Source: Bacillota bacterium | Lineage (GTDB): Bacteria; Bacillota; Clostridia; Lachnospirales; Lachnospiraceae | Length of the DNA stretch: 64,000 bases | NCBI GenBank assembly: GCA_023392535.1 | Contig: JAEVYY010000007.1 | Coordinates: forward strand, 145,202 to 209,201 | Direction of reading: 5' to 3' | Shown: piece by piece, positions 15,351-23,973 of the stretch | Position numbering within the stretch: the stretch's first letter is position 1 | Layout: every line of letters begins with the position of its first letter | Notes under the pieces: generated by a model | Databases searched by the model: none | Told to the model about the DNA's origin: nothing | What the model saw: only the letters and a program-made list of their open reading frames with translations | Program-made: the position numbers and the translations under genes

Positions 15351-17117
15351 ATGCAGATAAGCAGTGAGGATAAAAAGATAATAAAAAGAATTTTGTACTT
15401 ATTCAGGCCGCATATCAAAAAAGTCATTGTCATTCTCGTATGTATGCTTTTGTCAGCTGGAATAAGTATGATGATTCCAAAGCTGAGCCAGCAGCTAATG
15501 GACAAGGGACTATTGGCACGCAATTATAAACTGCTTGTTCTATTTACGCTTGCAAGTTTGGCTCTATTCCTAATTGATCAGGGACTGGGCTTCCTGGAAA
15601 CAAAAAACCGGATATATTTAAACTCCATGATTACATACACATTATCAAGAAATGCCTTTAAGCATACACTTTGGATGAAAATAAATTTTTTTAATAATGC
15701 CAATGCTCCGGAAATTATGAGTACCATTGGAATGGATGTAGGAAATATCGGGAGGATTTGCGACAACAGTACATTTTATATACTTTCCAGCATCTTTAAG
15801 ATGGTCGGGGGCTTTATCGGATTATTACTAATAGACTTAAGACTAACGATCATAGTCGTGGCAATGGTACCTTTCCGGTATATTTTTGTCAGATGCATTG
15901 CGAAAAAGCGTAAACAGATATTTGAGGAATATATAGAAGTCAATCGGTGTTTTGCCTCATTTTACGGGGATACCTTAGCAGGCATCAAGGAAGTAAAGCT
16001 TTGGGGCATGGACAGAATAAAGATGGGAGAGTATATAAAAGAACAGCGTAAAATAATAAATGCCAATATAAAAATGGGACTCATCGATAAGCTGAATGAA
16101 TTTACAGAGTCGGTATTGTTTCAATTGATTATGGATTTAATTTATATTGTGGGGGCTTATATGGTGTTCCAAAATAGCTTGACCGTCGGGACACTATTTG
16201 CTTTCATTACCTACAGCGACTATGTTACCAGTCCCATATCAGCAATACTCAATATTGGTTATAATTTTGTGAATATAATCCCATCAGCCAAAAGGTATTA
16301 TGACTTCATGGACAAGGAAAGTGAACCTTATAAAGAGAATAGAAATCATATTGCAGTTGGAGCAAAGGACAGTAAAGAGTTTCTTGTATTTGAAGATGTT
16401 TCATTTTCCTATACCGGTGAAAAACAGGTTCTGGATAAAATCAGCTTTGAAATCAATAAAGGTGAAAAGATTGCAATTGTGGGAACCAACGGCTCCGGAA
16501 AAAGCACGATAATGAATCTTCTGCTGAGATTCTATCAACCGGATACAGGAAAAATATTATTGGAGGGGAGAAATATAAATACCATTGACTTAAGGGAATA
16601 TCGAAAAATGATTTCGGTAGTAAGTCAGGATATACATTTATTTAATACCAGCATAAAAGATAATATTACGCTCGATACAAGAATAAAGGACTTCAATATT
16701 TACAAAGCAGCCAAAGAATGCGGGGCAAATGAATTTATTGAAAAGCTTCCGGGCAAGTATGACACGATGGTCGGAAGAAACGGCGCCAGGATGTCTGGCG
16801 GAGAGAGACAAAAAATTGCTCTTGCAAGGGCAATTATCAGAGATTCCAAAATACTATTACTTGATGAAGCAACTGCAAATTATGATGTGGAATCTGAGGC
16901 GGCAGTAAATAAATTTATTGGGGAAGAGCTGCATGAAAAGACAGCAATTATCATCAGCCACAAGCCAGACATTTTAAAGTATGTGGATAGGGTGATTATT
17001 CTGGAACGGGGCAGGATCGTAGATACAGGAAAGCATGAGGAACTTTGCAAGAGGAGCAGTAGATACAAAAAGATGATGGAGACTCATGACGTTTTCAAGG
17101 ACAAGCAGTTTATTTGA
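15351..17117 (+). CDS. ABC exporter (permease-ATPase) of RiPP cluster
   Basis: This 588-residue half-transporter has an N-terminal six-helix membrane domain (to about 320) and a nucleotide-binding domain with Walker A G-T-N-G-S-G-K-S-T (~377-385), signature M-S-G-G-E-R-Q, Walker B I-L-L-L-D-E-A-T and the H-loop in I-I-S-H-K. It lacks the N-terminal C39 peptidase domain found in many bacteriocin exporters, so leader removal must be done by another protein; the subtilase at 20394 is the candidate. It should work as a homodimer to export the modified peptide. The ribosome site before ATG 15351 is weak (ACAGGT). Confidence 0.85.
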   Translation: MQISSEDKKIIKRILYLFRPHIKKVIVILVCMLLSAGISMMIPKLSQQLMDKGLLARNYKLLVLFTLASLALFLIDQGLGFLETKNRIYLNSMITYTLSRNAFKHTLWMKINFFNNANAPEIMSTIGMDVGNIGRICDNSTFYILSSIFKMVGGFIGLLLIDLRLTIIVVAMVPFRYIFVRCIAKKRKQIFEEYIEVNRCFASFYGDTLAGIKEVKLWGMDRIKMGEYIKEQRKIINANIKMGLIDKLNEFTESVLFQLIMDLIYIVGAYMVFQNSLTVGTLFAFITYSDYVTSPISAILNIGYNFVNIIPSAKRYYDFMDKESEPYKENRNHIAVGAKDSKEFLVFEDVSFSYTGEKQVLDKISFEINKGEKIAIVGTNGSGKSTIMNLLLRFYQPDTGKILLEGRNINTIDLREYRKMISVVSQDIHLFNTSIKDNITLDTRIKDFNIYKAAKECGANEFIEKLPGKYDTMVGRNGARMSGGERQKIALARAIIRDSKILLLDEATANYDVESEAAVNKFIGEELHEKTAIIISHKPDILKYVDRVIILERGRIVDTGKHEELCKRSSRYKKMMETHDVFKDKQFI

Positions 17118-17236
17118 ATGGATATTGATTCCCTGTATTTAACCTCGAGGAAATAATAGGGATTCAGTATAGAGTAAATGTCCAGAGTAGCGCGAACTTT
17201 GGCATTCGAAGATTAAATTGTAAGGAGGTGAATTAA

Positions 17237-17455
17237 ATGAGAAAATTAGGAAAAAAAGAGCATGAAATGCTAGAAACTGTTGAGGCGTATTGTACATGTA
17301 CGAGTGGCTGCATTGTGAGTTGCTCTTGTGGCTGTCAGTGTTCAAAAAGTATTGCTAGTGCTAGTGGACGTATTTCTTTATCTGGTAGTAATAGTACTAA
17401 TAATAAATATGCAGCAAATACTAATGTAACTAACGGTACGGTATATAACTCTTAA
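17237..17455 (+). CDS. Cys-rich RiPP precursor peptide (CLI_3235-type)
   Basis: This 72-residue peptide follows a near-perfect ribosome site (AAGGAGGTGA, 17222-17231). It has a charged leader (M-R-K-L-G-K-K-E-H-E) ending in E-T-V-E-A-Y. The core starts with seven Cys at 19, 21, 25, 29, 31, 33 and 35, and then a Ser/Asn/Thr-rich tail without further Cys. This matches the CLI_3235 class of clostridial bacteriocin-like precursors, whose K-L-G-K-K start and E-A-Y-x-C motif I recognise. The next gene is a radical SAM-SPASM maturase. The expected products are thioether links from Cys sulfur to residues in the tail (sactipeptide or ranthipeptide type), but neither linkage nor activity can be read from sequence. 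Confidence 0.85.
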   Translation: MRKLGKKEHEMLETVEAYCTCTSGCIVSCSCGCQCSKSIASASGRISLSGSNSTNNKYAANTNVTNGTVYNS

Positions 17456-17487
17456 ATAATAATTCTAAATTACTTTTAATTTGCAAA

Positions 17488-17517
17488 TCCAGCAAAGGGA
17501 TAAATCCCTTTGCTGGA
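17488..17517 (+). terminator. Attenuator-like hairpin between precursor and maturase genes
   Basis: A perfect 13-bp stem (TCCAGCAAAGGGA / TCCCTTTGCTGGA) with loop TAAA, followed by a short CTAGTTTT tail. Partial termination here would give far more precursor mRNA than maturase mRNA, as is usual in RiPP operons. Confidence 0.75.
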
Positions 17518-17546
17518 CTAGTTTTAAATATGAGAGGAGATAGTTT

Positions 17547-19010
17547 ATGTTTGAATCAAAACCGTTTATTTATCCTTTCTGTACAGCAGGAGGATGCTAT
17601 GTCTATGATGTTAACAAAAATAGAATCATTCGTGTAAGTAAAGAAACGTATGTGTATCTGGGCGGAGAGACAAATGAGCTTACTCCCATAACGGAACATG
17701 AAATCAATAAAATGCGAATAGAAGGTTTTTTATCTGACAAGAAGTATAAAAATATATTACATCCTGCAAGTAAGAGTCTGGAAAATATACTTGACAGTGC
17801 TTTGCAGAAAATAACGTTACAGGTAACGCAGCAATGTAATCTGCGTTGTGAATATTGTATCTATTCGGGAGATGCCGGAAATTACCGGAATAGGACACAT
17901 CAAAATAAGAAGATGAGCCTAGAGATGGCAAAAAAAGGGATTGATTTTCTGATTGCTCATTCTCAGGATTCCAATAAATTAAATGTGGGATTTTATGGCG
18001 GAGAACCTCTTTTAGAGTTTGAACTTATAAAAAAATGTATACTATATGCAAAAGAACAAGCAGAAGGAAAAGATATATCCTTTTATATAACAACAAATGC
18101 AACGTTGCTGACGGAAGAAATCATCAAGTATTTATATGAAAATGATATTATGCTTACCATCAGTCTGGATGGACCAAAAGAAATTCATAACAAAAACAGA
18201 AAATTTGCCGGCAGCGGGGCAGGCTCCTTTGATAAAATAATGGAAAATCTGGAAACCCTCAAAGAAAGATATCCGGACTATTTAAATAAAATAATGTTTA
18301 ATGCAGTCATGGATCCGGAGGCAGATTTTAAATGTATATCGGAGTTCTTTGTGAATTACGATACGATAAAGGATATCAACCAAATGGCTACTATGCCTTC
18401 TAACAATTATGCGGAAGAATCAATAAATATGGATGAAAATTTTAGGGCGGATTATAACTATGAATTCTTCAAGATCTTCTTAAACAAACTGGGTCGGCTT
18501 AATAACAAATATGTATGTAAGTTTAATCTCGCGTATTTTGAAAAATTAAAAAACACTTATCACGAAAAAAGAACACCTACATCAGGACTTCACGATTTTG
18601 GGCATCCGGGAGGTCCGTGTATACCAGGAGAATTAAGGCTGTTTATGAATGCAGATGGTGTTTTATACCCTTGTGAGAGGGTCAGCGAACTATCTGATGT
18701 AATGAAAATAGGAACGATAGAAAAAGGTTTTGATATAGAAAAGTGTCAGAGAATTCTTAACATAGGTAAAATTACCGAGAAAAAATGCTTAAACTGCTGG
18801 GCTTTTCGATACTGTTCGCAATGTGCTGCTCTTGCAGATGACACAAAAAATCTTACGGCTGAAAAAAGACTGCAGCAATGCGAGAGTACCATCATAGATG
18901 TAGAAGAATATTTAAAAAACTACTGTACATTATTGGAGCTGGGATATGATTTTGAAGAGGAAGATGACTATCCTATTATTCAAGTCACGAAAAAACAAGT
19001 GGAGGCATAA
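17547..19010 (+). CDS. ccpM: Radical SAM-SPASM Cys-rich peptide maturase (CcpM type)
   Basis: This 487-residue enzyme has an N-terminal ~80-residue segment likely to act as the leader-recognition (PqqD-like) domain. The radical SAM motif C97-N-L-R-C101-E-Y-C104 follows, with G-F-Y-G-G-E-P-L and I-S-L-D-G. The C-terminal SPASM domain has Cys at 357, 375, 413, 416, 422, 425 and 444, enough for two auxiliary [4Fe-4S] clusters. It lies directly after the Cys-rich precursor and before the accessory proteins, which is the setting of the CcpM family. It is expected to form thioether bonds on the precursor. AGGAGA precedes ATG 17547. Confidence 0.88.
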   Translation: MFESKPFIYPFCTAGGCYVYDVNKNRIIRVSKETYVYLGGETNELTPITEHEINKMRIEGFLSDKKYKNILHPASKSLENILDSALQKITLQVTQQCNLRCEYCIYSGDAGNYRNRTHQNKKMSLEMAKKGIDFLIAHSQDSNKLNVGFYGGEPLLEFELIKKCILYAKEQAEGKDISFYITTNATLLTEEIIKYLYENDIMLTISLDGPKEIHNKNRKFAGSGAGSFDKIMENLETLKERYPDYLNKIMFNAVMDPEADFKCISEFFVNYDTIKDINQMATMPSNNYAEESINMDENFRADYNYEFFKIFLNKLGRLNNKYVCKFNLAYFEKLKNTYHEKRTPTSGLHDFGHPGGPCIPGELRLFMNADGVLYPCERVSELSDVMKIGTIEKGFDIEKCQRILNIGKITEKKCLNCWAFRYCSQCAALADDTKNLTAEKRLQQCESTIIDVEEYLKNYCTLLELGYDFEEEDDYPIIQVTKKQVEA

Positions 19011-19013
19011 GGT

Positions 19014-20129
19014 ATGATACAAAAACAAAGATTGCTGGTATATCCTTTTGACAATAACTTTTTCTCTGCGTTAAAGAATGCGGAGCTTCTATGCGGATAT
19101 GAGATTACGAAATTAGTCTCTCCCAAGGGATGGGGACTTGTAGGAAAAGACGCAGGAAGTGCAGGCAAGTGGAAGGAAATGGGTATAAGAGTAGAGGGGA
19201 ATTTTCAAGATGCGTTGGGTGATTGCGATGCGGTGCTCTTTGTTGATTCTCATCTGAAGTTGGATTTTGAAAAACTAGTTTATCCTAAAATGCTGGAAGC
19301 CATAGCGGGAAAGAAGAATATCCTGTGTGATATAAATGTAGAAGATAAAATTAAAAAGGAACTAGTGAAGCATGCTTCAGATAATGGAGTAAGCTGTGAT
19401 TTTCTTCGTGGTAACATGGTATGGACATCCCCTCCAACAAGTGAAATTTTTAATTTGAATACACCTGTTATTTTCGTATTGGGAATGGCGGAGAGAACAA
19501 ATAAGTTTGAAGTACAACTCGCGCTTAGGAAAAGGTTGATGAAAGAAGGATATAAAGTGAGCCAGATCGGTACAAAAGCTTATTGTGAGCTTTTCGGATT
19601 TCACTCCATGCCGGATTTCATGTATGGCAACAGCTTATCGGAGTCCGAAAAAATAACGTTATTCAATCATTATGTTAAGAAAATGGAAAAAGAAGAAAAG
19701 CCGGATGTGATTATTATCGGACTGCCCGGTGGGACAATGAAATTTAATAACAAGTATACGAGTCATTATGGGATTACATCCTATGAAATATCGCAGGCTG
19801 TTGTCCCGGACGCGGCCATTTACAGCGTCCTGTACGAGGAATATAAACCAGCATTTTTTAATAATCTATGCACATCCCTGCAGTATAAATTAGGCTTTGA
19901 AGTGGATTGTTTCAACATATCAAATTACCAATTTGACTGGATCAGATCTGATTCTTCCGAGGAAATGACCTTTACACTGCTGGATTCAAAGGCTATTTCT
20001 AAAAAAAATAAAAAACTTGCTGGAATGGAAAGACCGATCTATCAAATTCTTGAGGAAAAGGATGAGGATGAAATGTGCAGATTTATATTGGATAAATTAA
20101 TGAGTTATGCAGAGGTATCGGCTTTTTAA
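19014..20129 (+). CDS. RiPP peptide maturation system protein (TIGR04066 type)
   Basis: This 371-residue protein lies 3 bp after the maturase. I recognise it by context and sequence as the TIGR04066 peptide-maturation family, whose biochemical role is unknown. It appears to have an N-terminal Rossmann-like part (C-D-A-V-L-F-V-D-S-H, then N-I-L-C-D-I-N) and a second alpha/beta part starting T-P-V-I-F-V-L-G-M-A-E-R-T-N-K-F-E. The latter sits where DUF1611-type proteins have a P-loop (GxxxxxGK), here with N-K. The P-D-V-I-I-I-G-L-P-G-G segment follows. The same order of segments occurs in the C-terminal half of the subtilase two genes downstream. Confidence 0.75.
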   Translation: MIQKQRLLVYPFDNNFFSALKNAELLCGYEITKLVSPKGWGLVGKDAGSAGKWKEMGIRVEGNFQDALGDCDAVLFVDSHLKLDFEKLVYPKMLEAIAGKKNILCDINVEDKIKKELVKHASDNGVSCDFLRGNMVWTSPPTSEIFNLNTPVIFVLGMAERTNKFEVQLALRKRLMKEGYKVSQIGTKAYCELFGFHSMPDFMYGNSLSESEKITLFNHYVKKMEKEEKPDVIIIGLPGGTMKFNNKYTSHYGITSYEISQAVVPDAAIYSVLYEEYKPAFFNNLCTSLQYKLGFEVDCFNISNYQFDWIRSDSSEEMTFTLLDSKAISKKNKKLAGMERPIYQILEEKDEDEMCRFILDKLMSYAEVSAF

Positions 20130-20140
20130 GGAGGGTGAAA

Positions 20141-20401
20141 ATGGAGCATATAGAGAAAAGACTGGACAAAATATTGAAAAATAGATTTGGCTTGGAAATG
20201 AATTCAATCAAAGAGGCCTTGAGAGATAAAAAACTTTTGGGCCAAGAGTTCGGCATGCTTCCCAGAGACTTATTATATTTATTTTTTGATATTGAAACTG
20301 AATTTTTAATAAGAATTCCGCAAGAAGCTGTTGCCTGCGGTGAATTCAATACCTATAACAACATCTGCAAAATCATATATAACGAACTGAGAAATGAATA
20401 G
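20141..20401 (+). CDS. Peptide maturation system acyl-carrier-related protein
   Basis: This 86-residue helical protein resembles an acyl carrier protein: L-L-Y-L-F-F-D-I-E-T-E-F-L-I-R-I-P aligns with the helix-II region, and G-E-F-N-T-Y-N-N-I-C with helix III. Where a carrier protein has the D-S-L phosphopantetheine serine, this one reads L-P-R-D-L, so it cannot carry a 4'-phosphopantetheine at the usual place. It probably acts as a protein-interaction adaptor in the maturation complex (inference). ATG 20141 is 6 nt after AAGGAGG; a GTG at 20135 overlaps that site. Confidence 0.75.
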   Translation: MEHIEKRLDKILKNRFGLEMNSIKEALRDKKLLGQEFGMLPRDLLYLFFDIETEFLIRIPQEAVACGEFNTYNNICKIIYNELRNE

Positions 20402-21980
20402 ACAGGTAAAAATTGTTATTATAGACGATGGGGTCAATGAAAAGCTTTATAACGCAGGGAGTCTGTGGCTGAATCTTGAAGTGACCAGAGACCAACAAAT
20501 ACGTAAGCGGGCGGATGACTGCCCGTATAAGCCCAGCCACGGCACCACATGCGGGGCAATCATCAAGAAATACAGTCCGGATGCGCTATTGGGCAGTATA
20601 AAAGTGCTGAATGAGACAGGGCGCGGAGTCAGAGACCAGCTTGTTACAGCTCTTTGTTGGTGCGCGGACAATGACATAAAGCTTGTAAATTTAAGTCTTG
20701 GCACAATTGACTTCAGGGATTATGAAGCGGTGCGGATGGCTGTAAACTATGCTGAGCGAAGGGGAGTCATCATTGTAGCAGCATGTAATAATGGGAATAT
20801 ATTTACGCAACCAGCCTCTCTATCGAATGTAATCGGAGTAAAATGTGATATGGAAGGCAAATTGAAGGAAGGACAGTATAGATACCATTGTTATCCCCTG
20901 GATGGAATTGACATAACAGCTTGCGCAGCCCACTTTCTCTTGAAATATGATGACGGTGGAAAAACAACATCTCCATGCAACAGTTTTGCGGCGCCCATGA
21001 TAACTGCCGTGGTCTGTAATATTTTACAGCAGAGCCCGTCCATGTCCTTTCAGGAAATGAAGCGCAAACTTGCACAGGGCGCGGAAAATACTTTGCTGGA
21101 GAACTGGCATGCAAACATGTCCCCGAGAGCTGATTGGATAGAGAACGCAATTGTATTTAATGTAAGCTGCTCTAAAATAAAGGTACCTTTTAGTGGTACT
21201 AGAATTAACGAAATAGACATTGTATGTGATAAGAATGAAGAAAATATAGAAAGAGTTCTTGAATACTTAAAGGAGAGTGAGGAAATCTTAAATGGAATTG
21301 ATACGGTAATAGCCAATTTTTCTCATTTAACCCGTGTAGTAAATGAAACAAGTCTGCTTAATTTGGTCCGTTTCCTTGAAAGTAAGGATAAGAACCTGGT
21401 CTGTCTTGACGACAAGATGCTTTATAAGAACTTTTACAATAATTACAGCGGCGAAAGAATTAAAATATTTCATCCGTCAGTCTATGCAAATGTAACAATT
21501 GGTGAAAAATTAAACATTGATGTGCCTGTGATAGCTATTTATGATTTTAGCGGTATCGAATTTCTTAATTGTATCGGAAACTTGAAGGATATTTTTCGGG
21601 AAAAGGGTTATAACGCTATTGCGGTGTCGGATACTTGCATAGGAATGGCAGCAGGAATCGAATATTTGCCTTGTATGGGAATGACACCGTGGAGTGAGTC
21701 CGATCATACCACCCTGGAACACTTAAACAGGATATATAACCCCGATATCATACTTATAGGTATCGATGCTTTCAATAGAGAATCCGATTATTTGGAAACA
21801 CTGGAAAAAAAGTACGAAATAGATATTAAGTGTTGTATTGCACATAATGCAATCGATCCTGTTACAGGATGTGAAAATTTTAAGGTCCGCATAGAGGATG
21901 GGGGTAAATATTATGCCGAGATATTATATAATAATATCATTGAATTGTTTTTAAAAAATAATAAGCTTAGCGGAGCATAA
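20394..21980 (+). CDS. Intracellular subtilase (S8) fused to a TIGR04066-like domain
   Basis: This 528-residue protein has residues 1-~245 as a subtilisin-type serine protease with an intact triad: D11 (I-I-D-D-G-V), H49 (S-H-G-T-T-C-G) and S197 (C-N-S-F-A-A-P), plus N133 for the oxyanion hole. It has no signal peptide or pro-domain, so it acts in the cytoplasm. Residues ~255-528 repeat the segment order of the protein at 19014: V-P-V-I-A-I-Y-D-F, then Y-N-P-D-I-I-L-I-G-I. The exporter lacks a C39 protease, so this enzyme is the best candidate for removing the precursor leader (inference). It overlaps the carrier-like gene by 8 bp. Confidence 0.82.
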   Translation: MNRQVKIVIIDDGVNEKLYNAGSLWLNLEVTRDQQIRKRADDCPYKPSHGTTCGAIIKKYSPDALLGSIKVLNETGRGVRDQLVTALCWCADNDIKLVNLSLGTIDFRDYEAVRMAVNYAERRGVIIVAACNNGNIFTQPASLSNVIGVKCDMEGKLKEGQYRYHCYPLDGIDITACAAHFLLKYDDGGKTTSPCNSFAAPMITAVVCNILQQSPSMSFQEMKRKLAQGAENTLLENWHANMSPRADWIENAIVFNVSCSKIKVPFSGTRINEIDIVCDKNEENIERVLEYLKESEEILNGIDTVIANFSHLTRVVNETSLLNLVRFLESKDKNLVCLDDKMLYKNFYNNYSGERIKIFHPSVYANVTIGEKLNIDVPVIAIYDFSGIEFLNCIGNLKDIFREKGYNAIAVSDTCIGMAAGIEYLPCMGMTPWSESDHTTLEHLNRIYNPDIILIGIDAFNRESDYLETLEKKYEIDIKCCIAHNAIDPVTGCENFKVRIEDGGKYYAEILYNNIIELFLKNNKLSGA

Positions 21981-21990
21981 GACAGTGTTG

Positions 21991-22014
21991 AGCCCCATAC
22001 AAGGGGCTTTTATT
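21991..22014 (+). terminator. Terminator of RiPP cluster
   Basis: AGCCCC-ATACAA-GGGGCT followed by TTTATTT, 10 bp after the subtilase stop codon. Confidence 0.8.
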
Positions 22015-22035
22015 TATCATTAAGGTGATAAGGAA

Positions 22036-22064
22036 TTGACATTTTGACTTGCTTTACATATGAT
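22036..22064 (+). promoter_or_regulatory. Promoter of first ABC pair
   Basis: TTGACA (22036-22041), 17 bp, TATGAT (22059-22064). The GTTAGT operator lies about 50 bp downstream of the -10 box, so repression there would be by roadblock or by action on a second start. Confidence 0.65.
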
Positions 22065-22114
22065 AATTATAAATAATTGAGGTTTCCTAGAGGCCTCAAA
22101 AAAATTATCCTTGG

Positions 22115-22130
22115 GTTAGTCAAAACTAAC
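22115..22130. promoter_or_regulatory. GTTAGT-CAAA-ACTAAC operator, copy 1
   Basis: A perfect 6-4-6 inverted repeat between the promoter and the first ABC gene. Copies 2-5 are at 26579, 30133, 33401 and 35681. Confidence 0.75.
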
Positions 22131-22167
22131 TTTAAGAATCGCTAAAAAGTTTAGGAGGATAGACCGA

Positions 22168-23973
22168 ATGCAAGAAAAAAAGAAAGAATTTGTTTTAAAA
22201 AGATTTTTACCTTACATGGGCAGAAAGAAGATATTATTACCCATTTCCATGATACTGTCTGGCATTTCTGCAGTGCTTAATATGTTACCTTTTGTATTTA
22301 TATGGTGCATCATACGTAATATATTAGCAACGCCACAGGCCATAGATGTATCAACTATCAGTTTTTATGCGATGCTTGCTTTTGCTAGTGCAATAGGGGG
22401 GATCATCATTTATTTTGCTGCAATTTTAAGTTCTCATCTTGCAGCTTTTCGCGTTGAGGCTGGTTTGCAAAAAGTCGGTATGGAAAAAATACTGCATATG
22501 CCTCTGGGTTTTTTTGATACCTATGCAAGTGGAAAAATTAGAAAGATCGTAAATGACGGAGCAGGGACCACACATTCGTTTTTAGCACATCAACTCCCTG
22601 ATATAGCGGGCAGCATTGTATCTCCTGTTATTCTGATCGGTCTCATTTTCTTCGTTGATTGGAGGATGGGGATCGCCTGTTTGATTCCAATTCTTCTGGG
22701 CTTCATCACCATGAGTTTTATGATGAGTGAAGAAGGTAAAAGGTTTCAAAAGATATATTACGATTCATTAGAGGAAATGAGTTCGGAATCGGTAGAATAT
22801 ATTCGTGGTATTCCGGTGGTAAAGACATTTGGCCAGACTATTTTTTCGTTCAAGCGGTTTCATGACAGCATTATTAAATATAAAAATATGGTTCATGCCT
22901 ATACCCTTCTTTGGAAGAGACCCATGTCTTTTTATACCGTAATGATGCAGTCAGCAACCTTCTTTCTAATTCCTATGTCTCTTTTTTTAATACGCAGAGG
23001 GGGAAATCTTTCGCTTGTAATCGCAGATTTTACTTTTTATCTTTTGGTTTCCCCAATTTTTTCTATGTTATTAATGAAATCCATGTATTTCCAACAAAAT
23101 GCCAGCATAGCGGAGCAGGCTATTGATAGATTGGATCAGCTTTTTACCTATCCGCCTATGGTCTATCCTCAAAACTCCATTACATTAAAGAACCATCGTG
23201 TAGAATTTAAGGATGTCGCTTTTTCTTATGAAAAAGGCGGAAAGAAAGCTTTGGATAATATTAGTTTTACATTACAGGAAGGGGAAACGATTGCACTTGT
23301 AGGAGCATCAGGAGGTGGTAAGAGTACGATAGCAAGATTAGCTGCCCGGTTCTTTGATGTGGATAAAGGGGAAGTGCGAATCGGTGGAATTAATGTCAAG
23401 GATATTCCTAAAAAAGAATTGATGGACAATATTTCATTTGTCTTCCAAAGTACGAAGTTATTGAAAGGATCTTTACGAGATAATATTACGTTTGGAAAAG
23501 AAAATGTCCGAGAGGAAGAACTAAATAAAGCCATAGAATTATCTCAGTCAAGAGATATCATAGATAGCCTTCCAGATGGTCTTGCCACCATAATAGGTTC
23601 CAGGGGTACTTATCTTTCTGGTGGAGAACAGCAACGGATCGCACTTGCCAGAGCTATCGTAAAAGATGCACCCATAGTGCTATTAGATGAGGCGACCGCC
23701 TTTGCAGACCCGGAAAATGAATATCTCATACAAAAAGCCTTAAAAGAACTCAGTCGGGGAAAAACAACCCTTATGATCGCACATCGATTATCAAGTGTAC
23801 AACATGTTGACCGGATTTTAGTAATCGAAGAAGGAAAAATAGCGGAGACGGGAACCCATAGCGACTTACTTAAGAAAGGCGGTGTCTATAAAGCAATGTG
23901 GGAGGAATACCAAAGGTCGGTGGAATGGAAAATAGTCGCAAATGGTTGCGAAGAGAAAGGAGTAAAATTATGA
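22168..23973 (+). CDS. ABC transporter, YbtP/IrtA-like half
   Basis: This 601-residue half-transporter has a six-helix membrane domain (to about 330) and an ATPase with G-A-S-G-G-G-K-S-T, L-S-G-G-E-Q-Q-R-I and L-L-D-E-A-T-A-F-A-D-P-E-N-E. The D-E-A-T-A-F-A-D-P-E-N-E form is typical of the YbtPQ/IrtAB family, which has an exporter fold but imports metal-siderophore complexes. It overlaps the next ABC gene by 4 bp (ATGA), so the two should form a heterodimer. An operator of the GTTAGT family precedes it. Substrate is not established; a siderophore or other metallophore is the best guess. Confidence 0.82.
   Translation: MQEKKKEFVLKRFLPYMGRKKILLPISMILSGISAVLNMLPFVFIWCIIRNILATPQAIDVSTISFYAMLAFASAIGGIIIYFAAILSSHLAAFRVEAGLQKVGMEKILHMPLGFFDTYASGKIRKIVNDGAGTTHSFLAHQLPDIAGSIVSPVILIGLIFFVDWRMGIACLIPILLGFITMSFMMSEEGKRFQKIYYDSLEEMSSESVEYIRGIPVVKTFGQTIFSFKRFHDSIIKYKNMVHAYTLLWKRPMSFYTVMMQSATFFLIPMSLFLIRRGGNLSLVIADFTFYLLVSPIFSMLLMKSMYFQQNASIAEQAIDRLDQLFTYPPMVYPQNSITLKNHRVEFKDVAFSYEKGGKKALDNISFTLQEGETIALVGASGGGKSTIARLAARFFDVDKGEVRIGGINVKDIPKKELMDNISFVFQSTKLLKGSLRDNITFGKENVREEELNKAIELSQSRDIIDSLPDGLATIIGSRGTYLSGGEQQRIALARAIVKDAPIVLLDEATAFADPENEYLIQKALKELSRGKTTLMIAHRLSSVQHVDRILVIEEGKIAETGTHSDLLKKGGVYKAMWEEYQRSVEWKIVANGCEEKGVKL

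Noticed and set aside
17237..17455. Cys-rich small protein as a metallothionein or zinc ribbon
   Set aside because: The leader-core layout, Ser/Asn/Thr tail and adjacent SPASM maturase fit a RiPP precursor much better.
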